DNA from: Chryseobacterium salivictor
GTDB taxonomy: Bacteria > Bacteroidota > Bacteroidia > Flavobacteriales > Weeksellaceae
Direction of reading: 5' to 3'
DNA: 64,000 bases
Assembly: GCF_004359195.1 (NCBI RefSeq)
Contig: NZ_CP037954.1
Location: 496,001 to 560,000 of the forward strand
Part shown: positions 18,763 through 29,030 of the stretch, one piece after another
Layout of the letters: each line of letters opens with the position of its first letter
Numbering within the stretch: position 1 is the first letter of the stretch
Notes under the pieces: model-generated
What the model was told of the DNA's origin: nothing
Database searches by the model: none
What the model saw: only the letters and a program-made list of their open reading frames with translations
Program-made: the position numbers and the translations under genes

Positions 18763-19719
18763 TTAAAAAAGTTCGCGAGCAATTTTTTTAATATTATCGC
18801 TTTTTCCCATCGAGTAAAAATGCAAGACCGGAACACCGAAATCCAATAATTCACGACATTGATTGATCGTCCATTCGATTCCGATTTGCTTTACAGCGGC
18901 ATTATCCTTTGCATTCTCTACGGCGGAAATCAAATCTTCCGGCAAATCAATTTTAAAAACCTGTGGCAAAAGTTGCAGCTGTTTCTTCGTTGCAATGGGC
19001 TTAATTCCCGGAATAATCGGAACATTAATGCCGATTTCCCGGGCACTTTTTACAAAATCAATAAATTTTTTATTATCGAAAAACATCTGGGAAACGACAT
19101 AATCCGCACCGGCATCTACTTTTTGTTTCAGCCATTTTAAGTCGTAATTCATCGACGGCGCTTCGATATGTTTTTCGGGATACCCCGCAACGCCAATACA
19201 GAATTTGTTGTTTCCGTCACAGATTTTTTCATCATGAAGATATTTCCCGCGTCCCAAATCGTTCATTTGTCGAACCAAATCCACTGCATTTTTATGACCG
19301 CCTTCGGTTGGTTCGAAATACTGTTGTCCTTTCATCGCATCGCCTCTTAAAGCCATAATATTTTCGATTCCCAGATACATACAGTCGACCAAAAGATACT
19401 CTGTTTCCTCTTTAGTAAAGCCGCCGCACAAAACGTGCGGAACGGTATCTACATTATATTTATGCTGAATTGCCGCGCAGATCCCCAAAGTTCCCGGCCG
19501 CATTCTGGTAATTTTCCGCTCCATCAAACCGTTGCCTTTATCGAGATAAATATACTCTTCCCGCGAAGTTGTGACGTCGATGAATGGAGGTTTGAATTCC
19601 ATTAAAGGATCGATGTTTTTATAGAGATCTTCGATACCTGTTCCTTTGGTGGGCGGCACAATTTCGATGGAAAACAAGGTTTTACCTTTGGCGTTATTGA
19701 TATGTTCTGTAATTTTCAT
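18763..19719 (-). CDS. metF: Methylenetetrahydrofolate reductase
   Basis: 318 residues from ATG 19719. It reduces 5,10-methylene-THF to 5-methyl-THF, the methyl donor for methionine synthase. Flavoprotein TIM barrel: FSIEIVPPTKG (catalytic Glu region), DVTTSREEY, ITRMRPGTLG, ALRGDAMKGQ, DYVVSQMFFDN and PVIPGIKP. It is the last gene of the methionine operon; an inverted repeat and 157 bases separate it from metH. Confidence 0.95.
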   Translation of the reverse strand: MKITEHINNAKGKTLFSIEIVPPTKGTGIEDLYKNIDPLMEFKPPFIDVTTSREEYIYLDKGNGLMERKITRMRPGTLGICAAIQHKYNVDTVPHVLCGGFTKEETEYLLVDCMYLGIENIMALRGDAMKGQQYFEPTEGGHKNAVDLVRQMNDLGRGKYLHDEKICDGNNKFCIGVAGYPEKHIEAPSMNYDLKWLKQKVDAGADYVVSQMFFDNKKFIDFVKSAREIGINVPIIPGIKPIATKKQLQLLPQVFKIDLPEDLISAVENAKDNAAVKQIGIEWTINQCRELLDFGVPVLHFYSMGKSDNIKKIARELF

Positions 19720-19828
19720 TTTGTCAATGTTAGAGAAGCGAAGCACTATTTGCTCATAGTTGTTTTTGTGTTATTTATGACCGAGGATTTACGCTGGCAA
19801 AAAAGGATGCAAATCCCATCGGTTCCAG

Positions 19829-19861
19829 AGCGCTGTTAGAGCTTGAAGCTCTAACAGCGCT
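19829..19861. repeat. Perfect 33-bp palindrome between metH and metF
   Basis: 16-base arms (19829-19844 and 19846-19861) around a single central G. The stem is GC-richer than its surroundings. Neither side has a long T-run (three T on the plus side), so it is a poor terminator. It could protect an mRNA end, weaken read-through to metF, or bind a dimeric regulator. Confidence 0.7.
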
Positions 19862-19876
19862 TTACGCATATCCCGA

Positions 19877-22537
19877 TTATTCCGCAAGATTCGGACTCAA
19901 CCATTTTCTTGCGAATTCCAAATCGATTCTTTTTCTTTCAGCATAATTTTTCAACTGGTCCTCTTTAATTTTTCCAACGCCGAAATATTTAGCTTCCGGA
20001 TTGGCGAAATAATAACCCGAAACTGCGGCTGTTGGAAACATGGCTAAACTTTCAGTCAATTCCAATCCGATATTTTCTTTTACTTTTAATAAATTCCAGA
20101 TCGTGGTTTTTTCCAAATGATCGGGACAGGCAGGATAACCGGGAGCCGGACGTATTCCTGAATATTTCTCTGCGATAAGATCCTCATTTTCTAAATTTTC
20201 ATCTTTCGAATAACCCCAGAATTCCGTTCGAACTTTATGATGCAGAAATTCGGCAAACGCTTCTGCCAAACGATCGGCTAATGCCTTAACCATAATGGCA
20301 TTATAATCGTCGCCATCATCGTAATATTTCTGCGCCAATTCTTCGGTTCCAAATCCTGTCGTCACCGCAAAAGCGCCCACATAATCTTTTTTACCGGAAG
20401 ATTCCGGCGCGATAAAATCACTTAAAGCCAAATATTTTTTCCCTGCAGATTTCTTCAGTTGCTGTCTTAAAGTTCGGAATTGTGAGATTTCATTTCCATC
20501 TTTATCATAAAGCAAAATATCATCCTCTTCGTTTGAATTTGCCGGGAAAATTCCAAAAATCCCTTTCGCGGTAAATAATTTTTCATCCAAAATTTTATTT
20601 AATAAAACTTTGGCTTCTTTATACAATTCGGTTGCTTGTTCACCCACAAACTCATCAGTTAAAATCTGAGGAAATTTCCCGTGGAGTTCCCAACTTCTGA
20701 AAAAAGGAGTCCAATCCATAAAATCTAATAATTCTCTTAAATCTTGATTTTCTATAATATAGATTCCTAAAGTTTTAGGTTTTACGGGTTCTTCGTTTTT
20801 CCAGTCGATCGTGAACTTTTGTTTTCTGGCGTCTTCGATAGAAACATATTCTTTTTCAATTTGCCGGTTCAAAAATTTCTCTCGGAAATCTTCATAATCA
20901 ACTTTTAAATCTGCTTTATACTGTTCATTATTATGATCCAAAAGTTGCGAAACTACGCCCACTGCCCGGGAAGCGTCATTGACATGAATAACTGTGTTTC
21001 CATATTTGGGGAAGATTTTCACGGCAGTATGCGCTTTTGAAGTGGTGGCACCACCTATTAACAATGGAAAATTCAGATTTTTTCTTTGCAGTTCTTCCGC
21101 GACGTGAACCATTTCGTCTAAACTCGGTGTAATCAATCCGCTCAAACCGATCACATCAACATTGTGGTCAATCGCTGCCTGAATAATTTTCTCCGCCGGA
21201 ACCATGACACCCAAATCGATGATTTCATAATTGTTGCAGCCTAAAACTACGCTCACAATATTTTTTCCAATATCGTGGACATCGCCTTTTACAGTCGCCA
21301 TCAAAATTTTGCCATTGGGTTTTTGCTTTTCATCTTTTTCCGCTTCAATAAAAGGCTGCAAATAAGCAACGGCTTTTTTCATTACCCGCGCGGATTTTAC
21401 GACTTGCGGCAAAAACATTTTTCCGCTTCCGAAAAGATCGCCGACAACACCCATTCCGTTCATAAGATTAATTTCAATAACACCTAAAGGTCTTTTAGAA
21501 ATAATTCTTGCTTCTTCAACGTCTTCAATAATGAATCGATCAATTCCTTTTACCAAAGCGTGGGTGATTCTATTTTGTAATGGTTCTTTCCGCCATTCTA
21601 ATTCTTCTACAAATTCTTTTTTAGTAGATTTTACCCGCTCGGAATAATCTAAAAGTCGCTCGGTTGCGTCGTCTCTTCTGTCGAGCATCACATCTTCTAC
21701 CAACTCCAGCAACTCTTTCGGAATTTCGTCATACACTTCTAACATCGATGGATTCACAATTCCAATATTCATTCCGGCTCTGATTGCATGATAAAGAAAA
21801 ACGGAATGCATCGCTTCCCGTACATTATCATTTCCACGGAAAGAAAACGAAACATTGGAAACGCCTCCACTCACCGAAACATTTGCCAAATTTCCTCGAA
21901 CCCATTTTGTAGCCTCAATGAAATCCAAAGCGTTTCTGCGGTGTTCTTCCATTCCCGTTGCGACGGGGAAAATATTGAGATCGAAAATAATATCCTCGGA
22001 TGGAAACCCCACTTGGTTCACTAGAATATCGTAGGATCGTTTGCAAATTTCTATTCTTCGGTCGTAATTATCGGCTTGTCCATTTTCGTCGAAAGCCATT
22101 ACAATTACTGCAGCGCCGTATCTTTTTATCGTCTTTGCATGGCTGATAAATTCCTTTTCTCCTTCTTTTAAACTGATGGAATTCACCACACATTTTCCCT
22201 GAACGACCTGTAATCCGGCTTCCAGAATTTCCCATTTTGAGGAATCGATCATCATCGGAATCCGGGAAATATCCGGTTCGGAAGCAATTAAATTCAGGAA
22301 TTTCACCATTGCCATTTTTCCGTCGAGCAATCCATCATCAAAATTAACATCGAGGATTTGTGCGCCGCCATCCACCTGATCGCGGGCAATATTAAGTGCT
22401 TCTGAATAGTTTCCTTCTTTAATGAGTCGAAGAAATTTCTTAGAACCAGCGACATTGGTTCGTTCTCCAACATTAATAAAATTGGATTCCGGCGTTATAA
22501 TTAAAGGTTCGAGACCTGAGAGTTTTAGATATTTCAT
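19877..22537 (-). CDS. metH: Methionine synthase, folate-, cobalamin- and SAM-binding part
   Basis: 886 residues, corresponding to E. coli MetH from about residue 350 to its end. Domains: pterin-binding ([13 protein letters not shown]; about 1-290), cobalamin cap and B12-binding ([12 protein letters not shown] carries the DxHxxG lower ligand; [10 protein letters not shown]; about 300-560) and the reactivation domain ([12 protein letters not shown]; about 570-886). The homocysteine domain is a separate upstream gene. Together they give 1222 residues, close to a full MetH. Split forms are known in Flavobacteriia, so this is not decay. The enzyme moves methyl from 5-methyl-THF through cobalamin to homocysteine. 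Confidence 0.95.
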   Translation of the reverse strand: MKYLKLSGLEPLIITPESNFINVGERTNVAGSKKFLRLIKEGNYSEALNIARDQVDGGAQILDVNFDDGLLDGKMAMVKFLNLIASEPDISRIPMMIDSSKWEILEAGLQVVQGKCVVNSISLKEGEKEFISHAKTIKRYGAAVIVMAFDENGQADNYDRRIEICKRSYDILVNQVGFPSEDIIFDLNIFPVATGMEEHRRNALDFIEATKWVRGNLANVSVSGGVSNVSFSFRGNDNVREAMHSVFLYHAIRAGMNIGIVNPSMLEVYDEIPKELLELVEDVMLDRRDDATERLLDYSERVKSTKKEFVEELEWRKEPLQNRITHALVKGIDRFIIEDVEEARIISKRPLGVIEINLMNGMGVVGDLFGSGKMFLPQVVKSARVMKKAVAYLQPFIEAEKDEKQKPNGKILMATVKGDVHDIGKNIVSVVLGCNNYEIIDLGVMVPAEKIIQAAIDHNVDVIGLSGLITPSLDEMVHVAEELQRKNLNFPLLIGGATTSKAHTAVKIFPKYGNTVIHVNDASRAVGVVSQLLDHNNEQYKADLKVDYEDFREKFLNRQIEKEYVSIEDARKQKFTIDWKNEEPVKPKTLGIYIIENQDLRELLDFMDWTPFFRSWELHGKFPQILTDEFVGEQATELYKEAKVLLNKILDEKLFTAKGIFGIFPANSNEEDDILLYDKDGNEISQFRTLRQQLKKSAGKKYLALSDFIAPESSGKKDYVGAFAVTTGFGTEELAQKYYDDGDDYNAIMVKALADRLAEAFAEFLHHKVRTEFWGYSKDENLENEDLIAEKYSGIRPAPGYPACPDHLEKTTIWNLLKVKENIGLELTESLAMFPTAAVSGYYFANPEAKYFGVGKIKEDQLKNYAERKRIDLEFARKWLSPNLAE

Positions 22538-22610
22538 AATATTTTAATGTAACAATATAAAAGTGTAGCAATGTAACGATGAAGACCATGATTGGTAAAT
22601 TGTTACATCA

Positions 22611-23621
22611 CTAAACTGGTACATTTTTTAAACGCGGTACGTAATCCTTCACCAAATCAGCGATGGCTTTGATATGTGGAGGTGTTGTTCCGCAGCAACC
22701 GCCAATAATATTGATGAGACCTTTTTCGGCATATTCGCGAATCTGTTCTGCCATAAATTCCGGGCTTTCATCGTATTGACCGAAAGCATTGGGTAATCCT
22801 GCATTGGGATAAGCAGAAATATAGAAGTCGGAATTTTTGGATAAAGTTTCCAAATAAGGCGTTAATTGTTTTGCTCCCAAAGCGCAGTTTAATCCAACAC
22901 TCAATAAATTTAAATGAGAAACAGAAATTAAAAATGCTTCTGCGGTCTGTCCGCTCAAAGTTCGTCCCGAAGCGTCAGTAATCGTTCCCGAAACCATGAT
23001 TGGAATTTTAATATTTCTTTCTTCCTGAATTTCATCAATCGCAAAAAGCGCTGCTTTCGCATTTAAAGTATCGAAAATTGTTTCGACCAAAAGAATATCT
23101 GAACCTCCGTCTAGAAGTGCTTCTGCCTGTAATTTGTACGCCAGTCGCAATTCATCAAAAGTAACCGCCCGAAAACCCGGATCATTCACATCCGGACTTA
23201 AACTCGCTGTTTTATTGGTCGGACCCATGGACCCTGCCACAAATCTAGGTTTATCAGGATTTTTTAAAGTAAACTCATCGCAAATTTTGCGCGCAATTTT
23301 TGCCGATTCATAATTGAGTTCGTAAACCAATTCTTCCATGTGGTAATCAGCCATAGCGATGGTAGTTCCCGAAAAAGTATTCGTTTCAATAATATCAGCA
23401 TCGGCTTCTAAATACTTTCTGTGAACTTCTTCGATGGCGTGAGGTTGCGTAAGTGAAAGTAAATCGTTGTTTCCTTTTAGAGAATATTCCCAATCTTTGA
23501 ATCGTTCACCTCGGTAATCTTCTTCTGAAAATTTATAGCGTTGAAGCATCGTTCCCATCGCCCCATCGAGGACGAGGATTCTTTCATTTAAGACTTTATA
23601 AAGTGCTGCTGTATTTTTCAT
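22611..23621 (-). CDS. Methionine synthase, homocysteine S-methyltransferase part
   Basis: 336 residues equal to the N-terminal barrel of MetH. Zinc-site cysteines are in LNCALGA and [23 protein letters not shown] opens the fold. It ends in a proper stop, and a 73-base gap with a 10-bp inverted repeat (22547-22556, 22599-22608) precedes the rest of MetH. It should form a complex with that protein. It follows the homoserine dehydrogenase gene by 27 bases. Confidence 0.93.
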   Translation of the reverse strand: MKNTAALYKVLNERILVLDGAMGTMLQRYKFSEEDYRGERFKDWEYSLKGNNDLLSLTQPHAIEEVHRKYLEADADIIETNTFSGTTIAMADYHMEELVYELNYESAKIARKICDEFTLKNPDKPRFVAGSMGPTNKTASLSPDVNDPGFRAVTFDELRLAYKLQAEALLDGGSDILLVETIFDTLNAKAALFAIDEIQEERNIKIPIMVSGTITDASGRTLSGQTAEAFLISVSHLNLLSVGLNCALGAKQLTPYLETLSKNSDFYISAYPNAGLPNAFGQYDESPEFMAEQIREYAEKGLINIIGGCCGTTPPHIKAIADLVKDYVPRLKNVPV

Positions 23622-23648
23622 TTTTTTCCAATAAAATTAAAATGACGG

Positions 23649-25187
23649 TTATTTATTTTCAGATAATCTCAGAATATCTCCGAACACACCTCTGGCAGTT
23701 ACTTTTGCTCCGGCTCCGGCACCCATAATTACGATCGGATTTTCACCATAACTTTCGGTATAAATTTCAAAAATAGAATCTGAATCTTTTAACTGTCCGA
23801 GGGCAGAATTGGAAGGAACTGAAATTAACTGAACATCGAGTTCTCCTTTTTCTTGTTGCAAATCACCATGTAAATCTCCTACCAAACGCAGAACGTGATT
23901 TTCTTTTTGATTCTTTTTCACTTCATCAAAATGAGCATCCAAAACATCTAAATTGTTTAGGAAATCATTTCTATCGAGATTCAATAAACTTTCCGCAATT
24001 AAACTTTGAACATTGATGTCGCTAAATTCATTACTTAAATCGAGCTCTCTGGCCAGAATTAATAATTTTCGGGCGACATCATTTCCCGATAAATCTTCCC
24101 GGGGATCCGGCTCTGTGAATCCTTGCTCCATTGCTTCTTTCAAAACCGTCGAAAACTTCTCATCACGAACTGAAAAATTATTAAAAATATAACTGAGAGA
24201 ACCGGAGAAAACGCCTTTTATCCTGGTAATATTTTCTCCCGACAAATGCAGTAATTTAATGGTATCAATTAAAGGTAAACCTGCTCCAACATTGGTTTCA
24301 TATAAATATTTTTTATTTCTCTTATTTAAAACACGTCGGAAATCCCGGTATTCAGAAATAGATAAAGTGTTGAAAATCTTGTTGGATGAAACCAGATCGA
24401 AGCCGTTTTCTGCCAGAAGCGTATAGTTTTTCACAAAATCGACACTTGCGGTATTATCGACTACGATTAGGTTTTCGAGTTGATTAACCTGTGAAAACTG
24501 TATTAAGGAATCCATGTTCGATTCATGTTCCGCGACTAAAACGTCCTGTTCCCAGTTTTCATTAAACCCTTTTTTATTAAAGGCGATTTTTCTGGAATTT
24601 GCCACTGCAATAATTTTTAAATCAAGATTTTTACGATTCCTGATTTCTTTTGAATTTTGCAGAACCTGCTCAATCAGCGTCGATCCCACTTTCCCATGTC
24701 CGATCACCGCTAAATGGACCGTTTTAGGTTTTGAATTGATTTCGGCTTCGATGATGTTTTTCGCTTTCTCGTCCTGCAAAGAAGTGACCACGATATTGAT
24801 CCTGTTTTCGGCCGCAATCTGATTCAGAATCAAAGGAAAAATATTATTCCTCGCCAGTTCCGACATGATCTTATTAAAATCTTGGGCAACAAATCCTAAA
24901 ACAGAAACATTATTAATGCTGAAAATCTGACTTACTTTTCCTGATTTTCTTTCTTTTTCAAATTCATCGATCAAACAGTTCACTGCTTTTTCGGAATCAC
25001 TTTCGTTCACCAAAACTGAAATGCCGTTTTCTATTGCCTGTTGGGAAATAACGCCCACGCTGATTCTTGCGTAAGTCAGTGCTTTGAAGATTCTGCCGTC
25101 GATACCGACTTCGCCTAAGAAATCTTTTCCTTCGAATTTGATGATGGATCTGTTTTTTAAAATCTTTATTTCGGTTTTATTTTTCAT
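23649..25187 (-). CDS. Homoserine dehydrogenase with N-terminal ACT domains
   Basis: 512 residues. The first 155 or so form two ACT-like repeats (KFEGKDFLGEVGIDGRIF... and NNVSVLGFVAQDFNKI...) like the regulatory part of the bifunctional aspartokinase/homoserine dehydrogenase ThrA. The kinase catalytic domain is absent. The dehydrogenase follows: Rossmann GHGKVGSTLI, VSSNKIFN, ETNVGAGLPLI, SGSLSYIFN, and the catalytic EPDPREDLSGNDVARK. It reduces aspartate semialdehyde to homoserine, the metX substrate; the ACT part probably senses an end product. Its ATG overlaps the metX stop by 11 bases. Confidence 0.9.
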   Translation of the reverse strand: MKNKTEIKILKNRSIIKFEGKDFLGEVGIDGRIFKALTYARISVGVISQQAIENGISVLVNESDSEKAVNCLIDEFEKERKSGKVSQIFSINNVSVLGFVAQDFNKIMSELARNNIFPLILNQIAAENRINIVVTSLQDEKAKNIIEAEINSKPKTVHLAVIGHGKVGSTLIEQVLQNSKEIRNRKNLDLKIIAVANSRKIAFNKKGFNENWEQDVLVAEHESNMDSLIQFSQVNQLENLIVVDNTASVDFVKNYTLLAENGFDLVSSNKIFNTLSISEYRDFRRVLNKRNKKYLYETNVGAGLPLIDTIKLLHLSGENITRIKGVFSGSLSYIFNNFSVRDEKFSTVLKEAMEQGFTEPDPREDLSGNDVARKLLILARELDLSNEFSDINVQSLIAESLLNLDRNDFLNNLDVLDAHFDEVKKNQKENHVLRLVGDLHGDLQQEKGELDVQLISVPSNSALGQLKDSDSIFEIYTESYGENPIVIMGAGAGAKVTARGVFGDILRLSENK

Positions 25188-26127
25188 GAATGATGGTATT
25201 TAAAATTTGATTAAGTTGGTCGTATTCCATTAAAAAAGCGTCGTGCCCGTGAATGGATTTTATTTCGTGGTAGAAAGTATTTGATTTTGATTCGAGTAAA
25301 AACTGATAACATTTTTGCATATCAAAAGCGGGGAAAAACAAATCGGAATCGACAGCGATGAGATGAATATTGGCTTTGATTTTTTTGAGTTTCTTTTGAT
25401 CTGTATTAATGGTCATCAGCAGATGATTCATCAACCGATAGGCATTCAGACTAAATCTCTCGTTTAATTTTTCACCGTGGAAACTGAGCCAGTCGTGGGA
25501 TTTCAGAATCTGCTTTTCTGGATGAATTTCATTTTTAAATCTTTCATTTAAAGATGCCGGCGTTCGGTAACACAACATGGCGTGAATTCTGGCTTTTTGC
25601 AAAGGCTGATCATTTTGATTCAATAAGAATTGCTGAACCAAGCACTGCGCATGCAACCAATCGGAGGTTTTATAATCACAGGCTACCGGAATGAAACTTT
25701 CTGCCAAGTCGGGTTTTAATGCCAACATTTCCCAGCCAATCGCTCCGCCTAAGGATCCGCCAATCAAAGTATGAAGTCTGGAAATATTTAAAAATGATAA
25801 ACCTTTAAGGAAAATAGCCGCAATATCTTTTGGTGTAAAATCCTGTTCATTTTCAATTAAATTTCCATCGAAACCATTCCCGGGAATATTAAAACAGATG
25901 ACAGAAAAAGTATTGGTATCAATAATTTTATGCTCTCCGATTAAAGAATTCCACCAGCCGTTTTCTCCGGCAACATTCGAATTTCCGGTTAAGGCATGAT
26001 TGACCAAAATAATTGGAGCAGCGTGTAAATCTTTACCATAAAGTTGATACGATAAATCAATATCAAGGATTTTTCCTGATACTAAATGATGATTTTTGAG
26101 TTTGAGATGTTGTAGCGAATTTTTCAA
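25177..26127 (-). CDS. metX: Homoserine O-acetyltransferase family protein (MetX-like)
   Basis: 316 residues, shorter than the usual 350-380. Alpha/beta hydrolase: VNHALTGNSN oxyanion region, nucleophile Ser in GGSLGGAIGW, an acid candidate in VDSDLFFP and the catalytic His in HGHDAFLMEY. It activates homoserine by acylation for sulfur assimilation. No ATG opens the frame; a TTG at 26127 is the only reasonable start. That TTG is inside the 3' arm of a long hairpin downstream of a SAM-I riboswitch, fitting control of initiation. Acetyl versus succinyl specificity is inferred. Confidence 0.88.
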   Translation of the reverse strand: MKNSLQHLKLKNHHLVSGKILDIDLSYQLYGKDLHAAPIILVNHALTGNSNVAGENGWWNSLIGEHKIIDTNTFSVICFNIPGNGFDGNLIENEQDFTPKDIAAIFLKGLSFLNISRLHTLIGGSLGGAIGWEMLALKPDLAESFIPVACDYKTSDWLHAQCLVQQFLLNQNDQPLQKARIHAMLCYRTPASLNERFKNEIHPEKQILKSHDWLSFHGEKLNERFSLNAYRLMNHLLMTINTDQKKLKKIKANIHLIAVDSDLFFPAFDMQKCYQFLLESKSNTFYHEIKSIHGHDAFLMEYDQLNQILNTIIHEK

Positions 26128-26158
26128 TTTTTCTTAAAATTAAAATTGAAAATGCTAC
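26112..26158 (-). promoter_or_regulatory. Hairpin enclosing the metX start
   Basis: On the minus strand GTAGC plus an A/T-rich stretch (upstream arm, about 26142-26158) pairs with a complementary arm (26112-26132) that contains the TTG start. Nothing like a T-run follows. A short TACCT/AGGTA hairpin just upstream (about 26156-26170) competes for the base of this stem, a plausible switching element. Confidence 0.5.
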
Positions 26159-26181
26159 CTGAGAAAGGTAAAATAGGATTC

Positions 26182-26283
26182 TGTTATCTCTTCCCAAATC
26201 GGGATAGAATGTAGCACCTTCTCCGTTTCCGAAGGGTTGCCAAGGTTTCATTGAGTCTAATCTCTCCACCTTTCTTAATAACA
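26182..26283 (-). ncRNA. SAM-I (S-box) riboswitch
   Basis: On the minus strand the conserved core is present in order: GGTGGAG (26264-26270), ATGAAACC (26244-26251), GGCAACC (26235-26241), AAGGTGCTA (26212-26220). P1 closes as TGTTAT (26278-26283) with ATAACA (26182-26187). Length 102 nt. It binds S-adenosylmethionine and should turn off the metX-hom-metH-metF operon when SAM is plentiful. Confidence 0.93.
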
Positions 26284-26287
26284 TTTT

Positions 26288-26319
26288 CAAATATGTAAAT
26301 GAACTTATTTCGGTGCAAA
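26288..26319 (-). promoter_or_regulatory. Promoter of the methionine operon
   Basis: On the minus strand TTTG (26316-26319), 20 bases, CATATTTG (26288-26295; one mismatch to TAnnTTTG). It would start transcription a few bases before the riboswitch P1. Confidence 0.6.
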
Positions 26320-26400
26320 GGAAAGCATTAAAATATAATCTCACAAATTTTAGGAATCTATTTTATTCCTTAATTTCGCACCAGAAATTATTTTAGAAAG

Positions 26401-29022
26401 ATGACGGAGAAAGAAAGAATGCTCGATGAGAACTGGAAAACGTGGGGACCGTACGTAAGCAACAGACAATGGGGAACGGTTCGGGAAGATTACAGCAATG
26501 ATGGAAATGCCTGGGGATATACAACTTACAACCAGGCCATCAGCAGAGCCTATCGCTGGAGTGAGGACGGAATCGCAGGAATCTGTGACTCTAAACAAAG
26601 ATTATGTTTTGCTTTTTCATTTTGGAACCGCAAAGACAAAATGATCAAAGAACGTTTCTTTGGATTGAGTAATCATGAAGGAAATCATGGCGAGGATTTA
26701 AAAGAACTCTACTATTATCTGGATAATACACCGACCCATTCTTACATGAAAATGGTGTATAAATATCCGGTCAGTGAATTTCCTTATGACTATTTAATTG
26801 CAGAAAACGCAAGGAGATCGAAGCACGATCCGGAATTTGAGTTGATCGACACCGGGATATTTAATGACAATAATTACTTTGATCTTTTCATTGAATATGC
26901 TAAAATAAATCATGATGATTATCTAATCCGTGTCACGGCAGTAAACCGGAGCCGTCACAAAGCGCCGCTTGTTATTTTACCAACAATCTGGTTTAGAAAC
27001 AACTGGAACTGGGGCTTCGGAGATTATCAACCTCAACTAAAATCTTCGGCAACCGGCGACATTGAAATTCATCATGAGTCTTTACCCGTCATCAAATTAT
27101 ATTCCCGGGATCAAAATACAGAAGCTCTTTTTTGCAATAACGAAAGTAATCCGGCTACAATTCATGGCGCGAGCAGTGAACCAAAATACTATAAAGACGG
27201 CATCAATAATTTTATAATTCATGACGACCGAAATGCTGTAAATCCTGACCAAACCGGAACTAAAGCCTGTTTCGCAATCGATACAGAAATTGAAGCCGGC
27301 GAAAGCAAAACTTTCGATTTCCGGTTGAGTCCGCATGATATGAAAAATGCTTTCTTTGACTTCGACGACGTTTTTAGTTTAAGAAAAAAAGAAGCCGACG
27401 AATACTACCAAGGAATCCAAAAAGAAATTACCGATGAAGAAGAAAAAATGATTCAAAGACAGGCATTTGCAGGACTATTATGGAACAAACAGTTCTACCA
27501 TTATAATGTCTCTAAATGGCTGAAAGGAGAGCCGAAACTGAATGCCCCAAGAAATTTCCATCATCATGTGAGAAATAAAGAATGGGAACACATGCAGAAT
27601 AAGGACATTATTTCGATGCCCGACAAATGGGAATATCCGTGGTTTGCGACGTGGGATTTGGCGTTTCATTGTGTCCCCTTTGCTATTCTGGATTCCGGTT
27701 TTGCGAAACAACAATTAAGGTTACTCACTAAAGAATGGTACATTCATCCGAACGGACAATTGCCGGCTTATGAGTGGGATTTCAGCGACGTCAATCCGCC
27801 TGTTCATGCGTGGTCCACTTTCCGGGTTTTTAAAATTGACCAGATGATCAACGGAAAACCCGATGTTCCTTTTCTGGAAAGTGTTTTTCAAAAATTATTA
27901 TTGAATTTTACCTGGTGGGTGAACCGAAAAGATAAAAAAGGAAACAATGTTTTTGGCGGCGGATTTTTAGGCTTGGATAATATCGGTGCTTTTGACCGTA
28001 ATATGGAATTCAAAAACGGCGACCATTTAGAGCAAGCCGACGGCACGAGTTGGATGGCGATGTTTGCTCTGAACATGATGCGGATTTCAATGGAACTGGC
28101 ACAGTACAATCCGATTTATGAAGATATGGCGATTAAATTTTTCGAGCATTATCTCTATATCGCCGAAGCCATGGAAAATATCGGCGAAACGAAAAATGGT
28201 TTGTGGAATGACGAAGACGGTTTTTTCTACGACCTTCTGCAATTGAACAATGGCGATTCTATTTCCTTAAAATTGAGAAGTATTGTTGGGTTAATTCCTT
28301 TGTTTGCCGTAGAAATTGTAGAACACAGTATGCTGGAAAAACTGCCTAATTTTCTGGATAGAATGCAGTGGATTCTTAAAAACAAACCGCATTTGGCTGA
28401 TTTGGTTTCACATTGGGAAGTAGAAGGAAAAGGCGGAAAACACCTGATGAGCATTCTGCGAAAAACCCGGCTGAAAAGAGTTCTGTGCCGAATGGTTGAT
28501 GAAAATGAATTCTTATCAGATTACGGAATCCGTTCGATGTCGAAAATTTATGAAAATGAGCCCTATCTCTTCACCGTCGATGGCAAAGATTTCAAAGTGA
28601 AATATACTCCGGCAGAAAGTGATAGCAGCATGTTCGGGGGTAACAGCAACTGGCGCGGCCCCATTTGGTTCCCAATTAATTTTCTGATTGTAGAGAGTTT
28701 ACAGCGTTTCCATTATTATTATGGCGACAGTTTACAGATCGAATATCCTACCAACAGCGGAAAAAGCCGGAATCTCGATTTTATCGCTACCGACTTGAGC
28801 AAAAGACTCTACTCGATTTTCAGTAAAGATGAAAACGGGAACAGGCCTTTCAATGGCGGAAATGATCTGTTGAACCACAATGAATTTTTCAAAAACTACA
28901 TTATGTTTCACGAATATTTCAACGGTGATACGGGCGAAGGAATTGGTGCATCTCACCAAACCGGCTGGACGGCGACGATTGCAAAATTGATACAGCCGAG
29001 AATGGGTTCGCGGCCGAGGTAA
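26401..29022 (+). CDS. GH63-like glucosidase
   Basis: 873 residues, cytosolic (no signal peptide). The N-terminal half (WGPYVSNRQWGTVREDYS...) is a beta sandwich; from about residue 380 an (alpha/alpha)6 barrel follows with WEYPWFATWDLAFHCVPFA (likely general acid Asp), PAYEWDFSDVNPPVHAW and, near the end, GASHQTGWTATIAKLI. This is the MGH1-type/GH63 family, whose bacterial members cleave alpha-glucosides such as mannosyl- or glucosylglycerate or nigerose-type linkages. Exact substrate unknown. It is divergent from the metX operon and has no sugar-uptake genes beside it. The 122-bp repeat with its hairpin forms its 3' end. Confidence 0.8.
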   Translation: MTEKERMLDENWKTWGPYVSNRQWGTVREDYSNDGNAWGYTTYNQAISRAYRWSEDGIAGICDSKQRLCFAFSFWNRKDKMIKERFFGLSNHEGNHGEDLKELYYYLDNTPTHSYMKMVYKYPVSEFPYDYLIAENARRSKHDPEFELIDTGIFNDNNYFDLFIEYAKINHDDYLIRVTAVNRSRHKAPLVILPTIWFRNNWNWGFGDYQPQLKSSATGDIEIHHESLPVIKLYSRDQNTEALFCNNESNPATIHGASSEPKYYKDGINNFIIHDDRNAVNPDQTGTKACFAIDTEIEAGESKTFDFRLSPHDMKNAFFDFDDVFSLRKKEADEYYQGIQKEITDEEEKMIQRQAFAGLLWNKQFYHYNVSKWLKGEPKLNAPRNFHHHVRNKEWEHMQNKDIISMPDKWEYPWFATWDLAFHCVPFAILDSGFAKQQLRLLTKEWYIHPNGQLPAYEWDFSDVNPPVHAWSTFRVFKIDQMINGKPDVPFLESVFQKLLLNFTWWVNRKDKKGNNVFGGGFLGLDNIGAFDRNMEFKNGDHLEQADGTSWMAMFALNMMRISMELAQYNPIYEDMAIKFFEHYLYIAEAMENIGETKNGLWNDEDGFFYDLLQLNNGDSISLKLRSIVGLIPLFAVEIVEHSMLEKLPNFLDRMQWILKNKPHLADLVSHWEVEGKGGKHLMSILRKTRLKRVLCRMVDENEFLSDYGIRSMSKIYENEPYLFTVDGKDFKVKYTPAESDSSMFGGNSNWRGPIWFPINFLIVESLQRFHYYYGDSLQIEYPTNSGKSRNLDFIATDLSKRLYSIFSKDENGNRPFNGGNDLLNHNEFFKNYIMFHEYFNGDTGEGIGASHQTGWTATIAKLIQPRMGSRPR

Positions 29023-29030
29023 GAATTATG

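Noticed and set aside
19877-23621. metH broken by a frameshift
   Set aside because: Both parts have clean ends, the cut is at a domain border with a 73-base gap, and split forms are usual in this group.
26063-26344. 93-codon frame across the metX leader
   Set aside because: It is the SAM riboswitch read as protein; the conserved bases are explained by the RNA.
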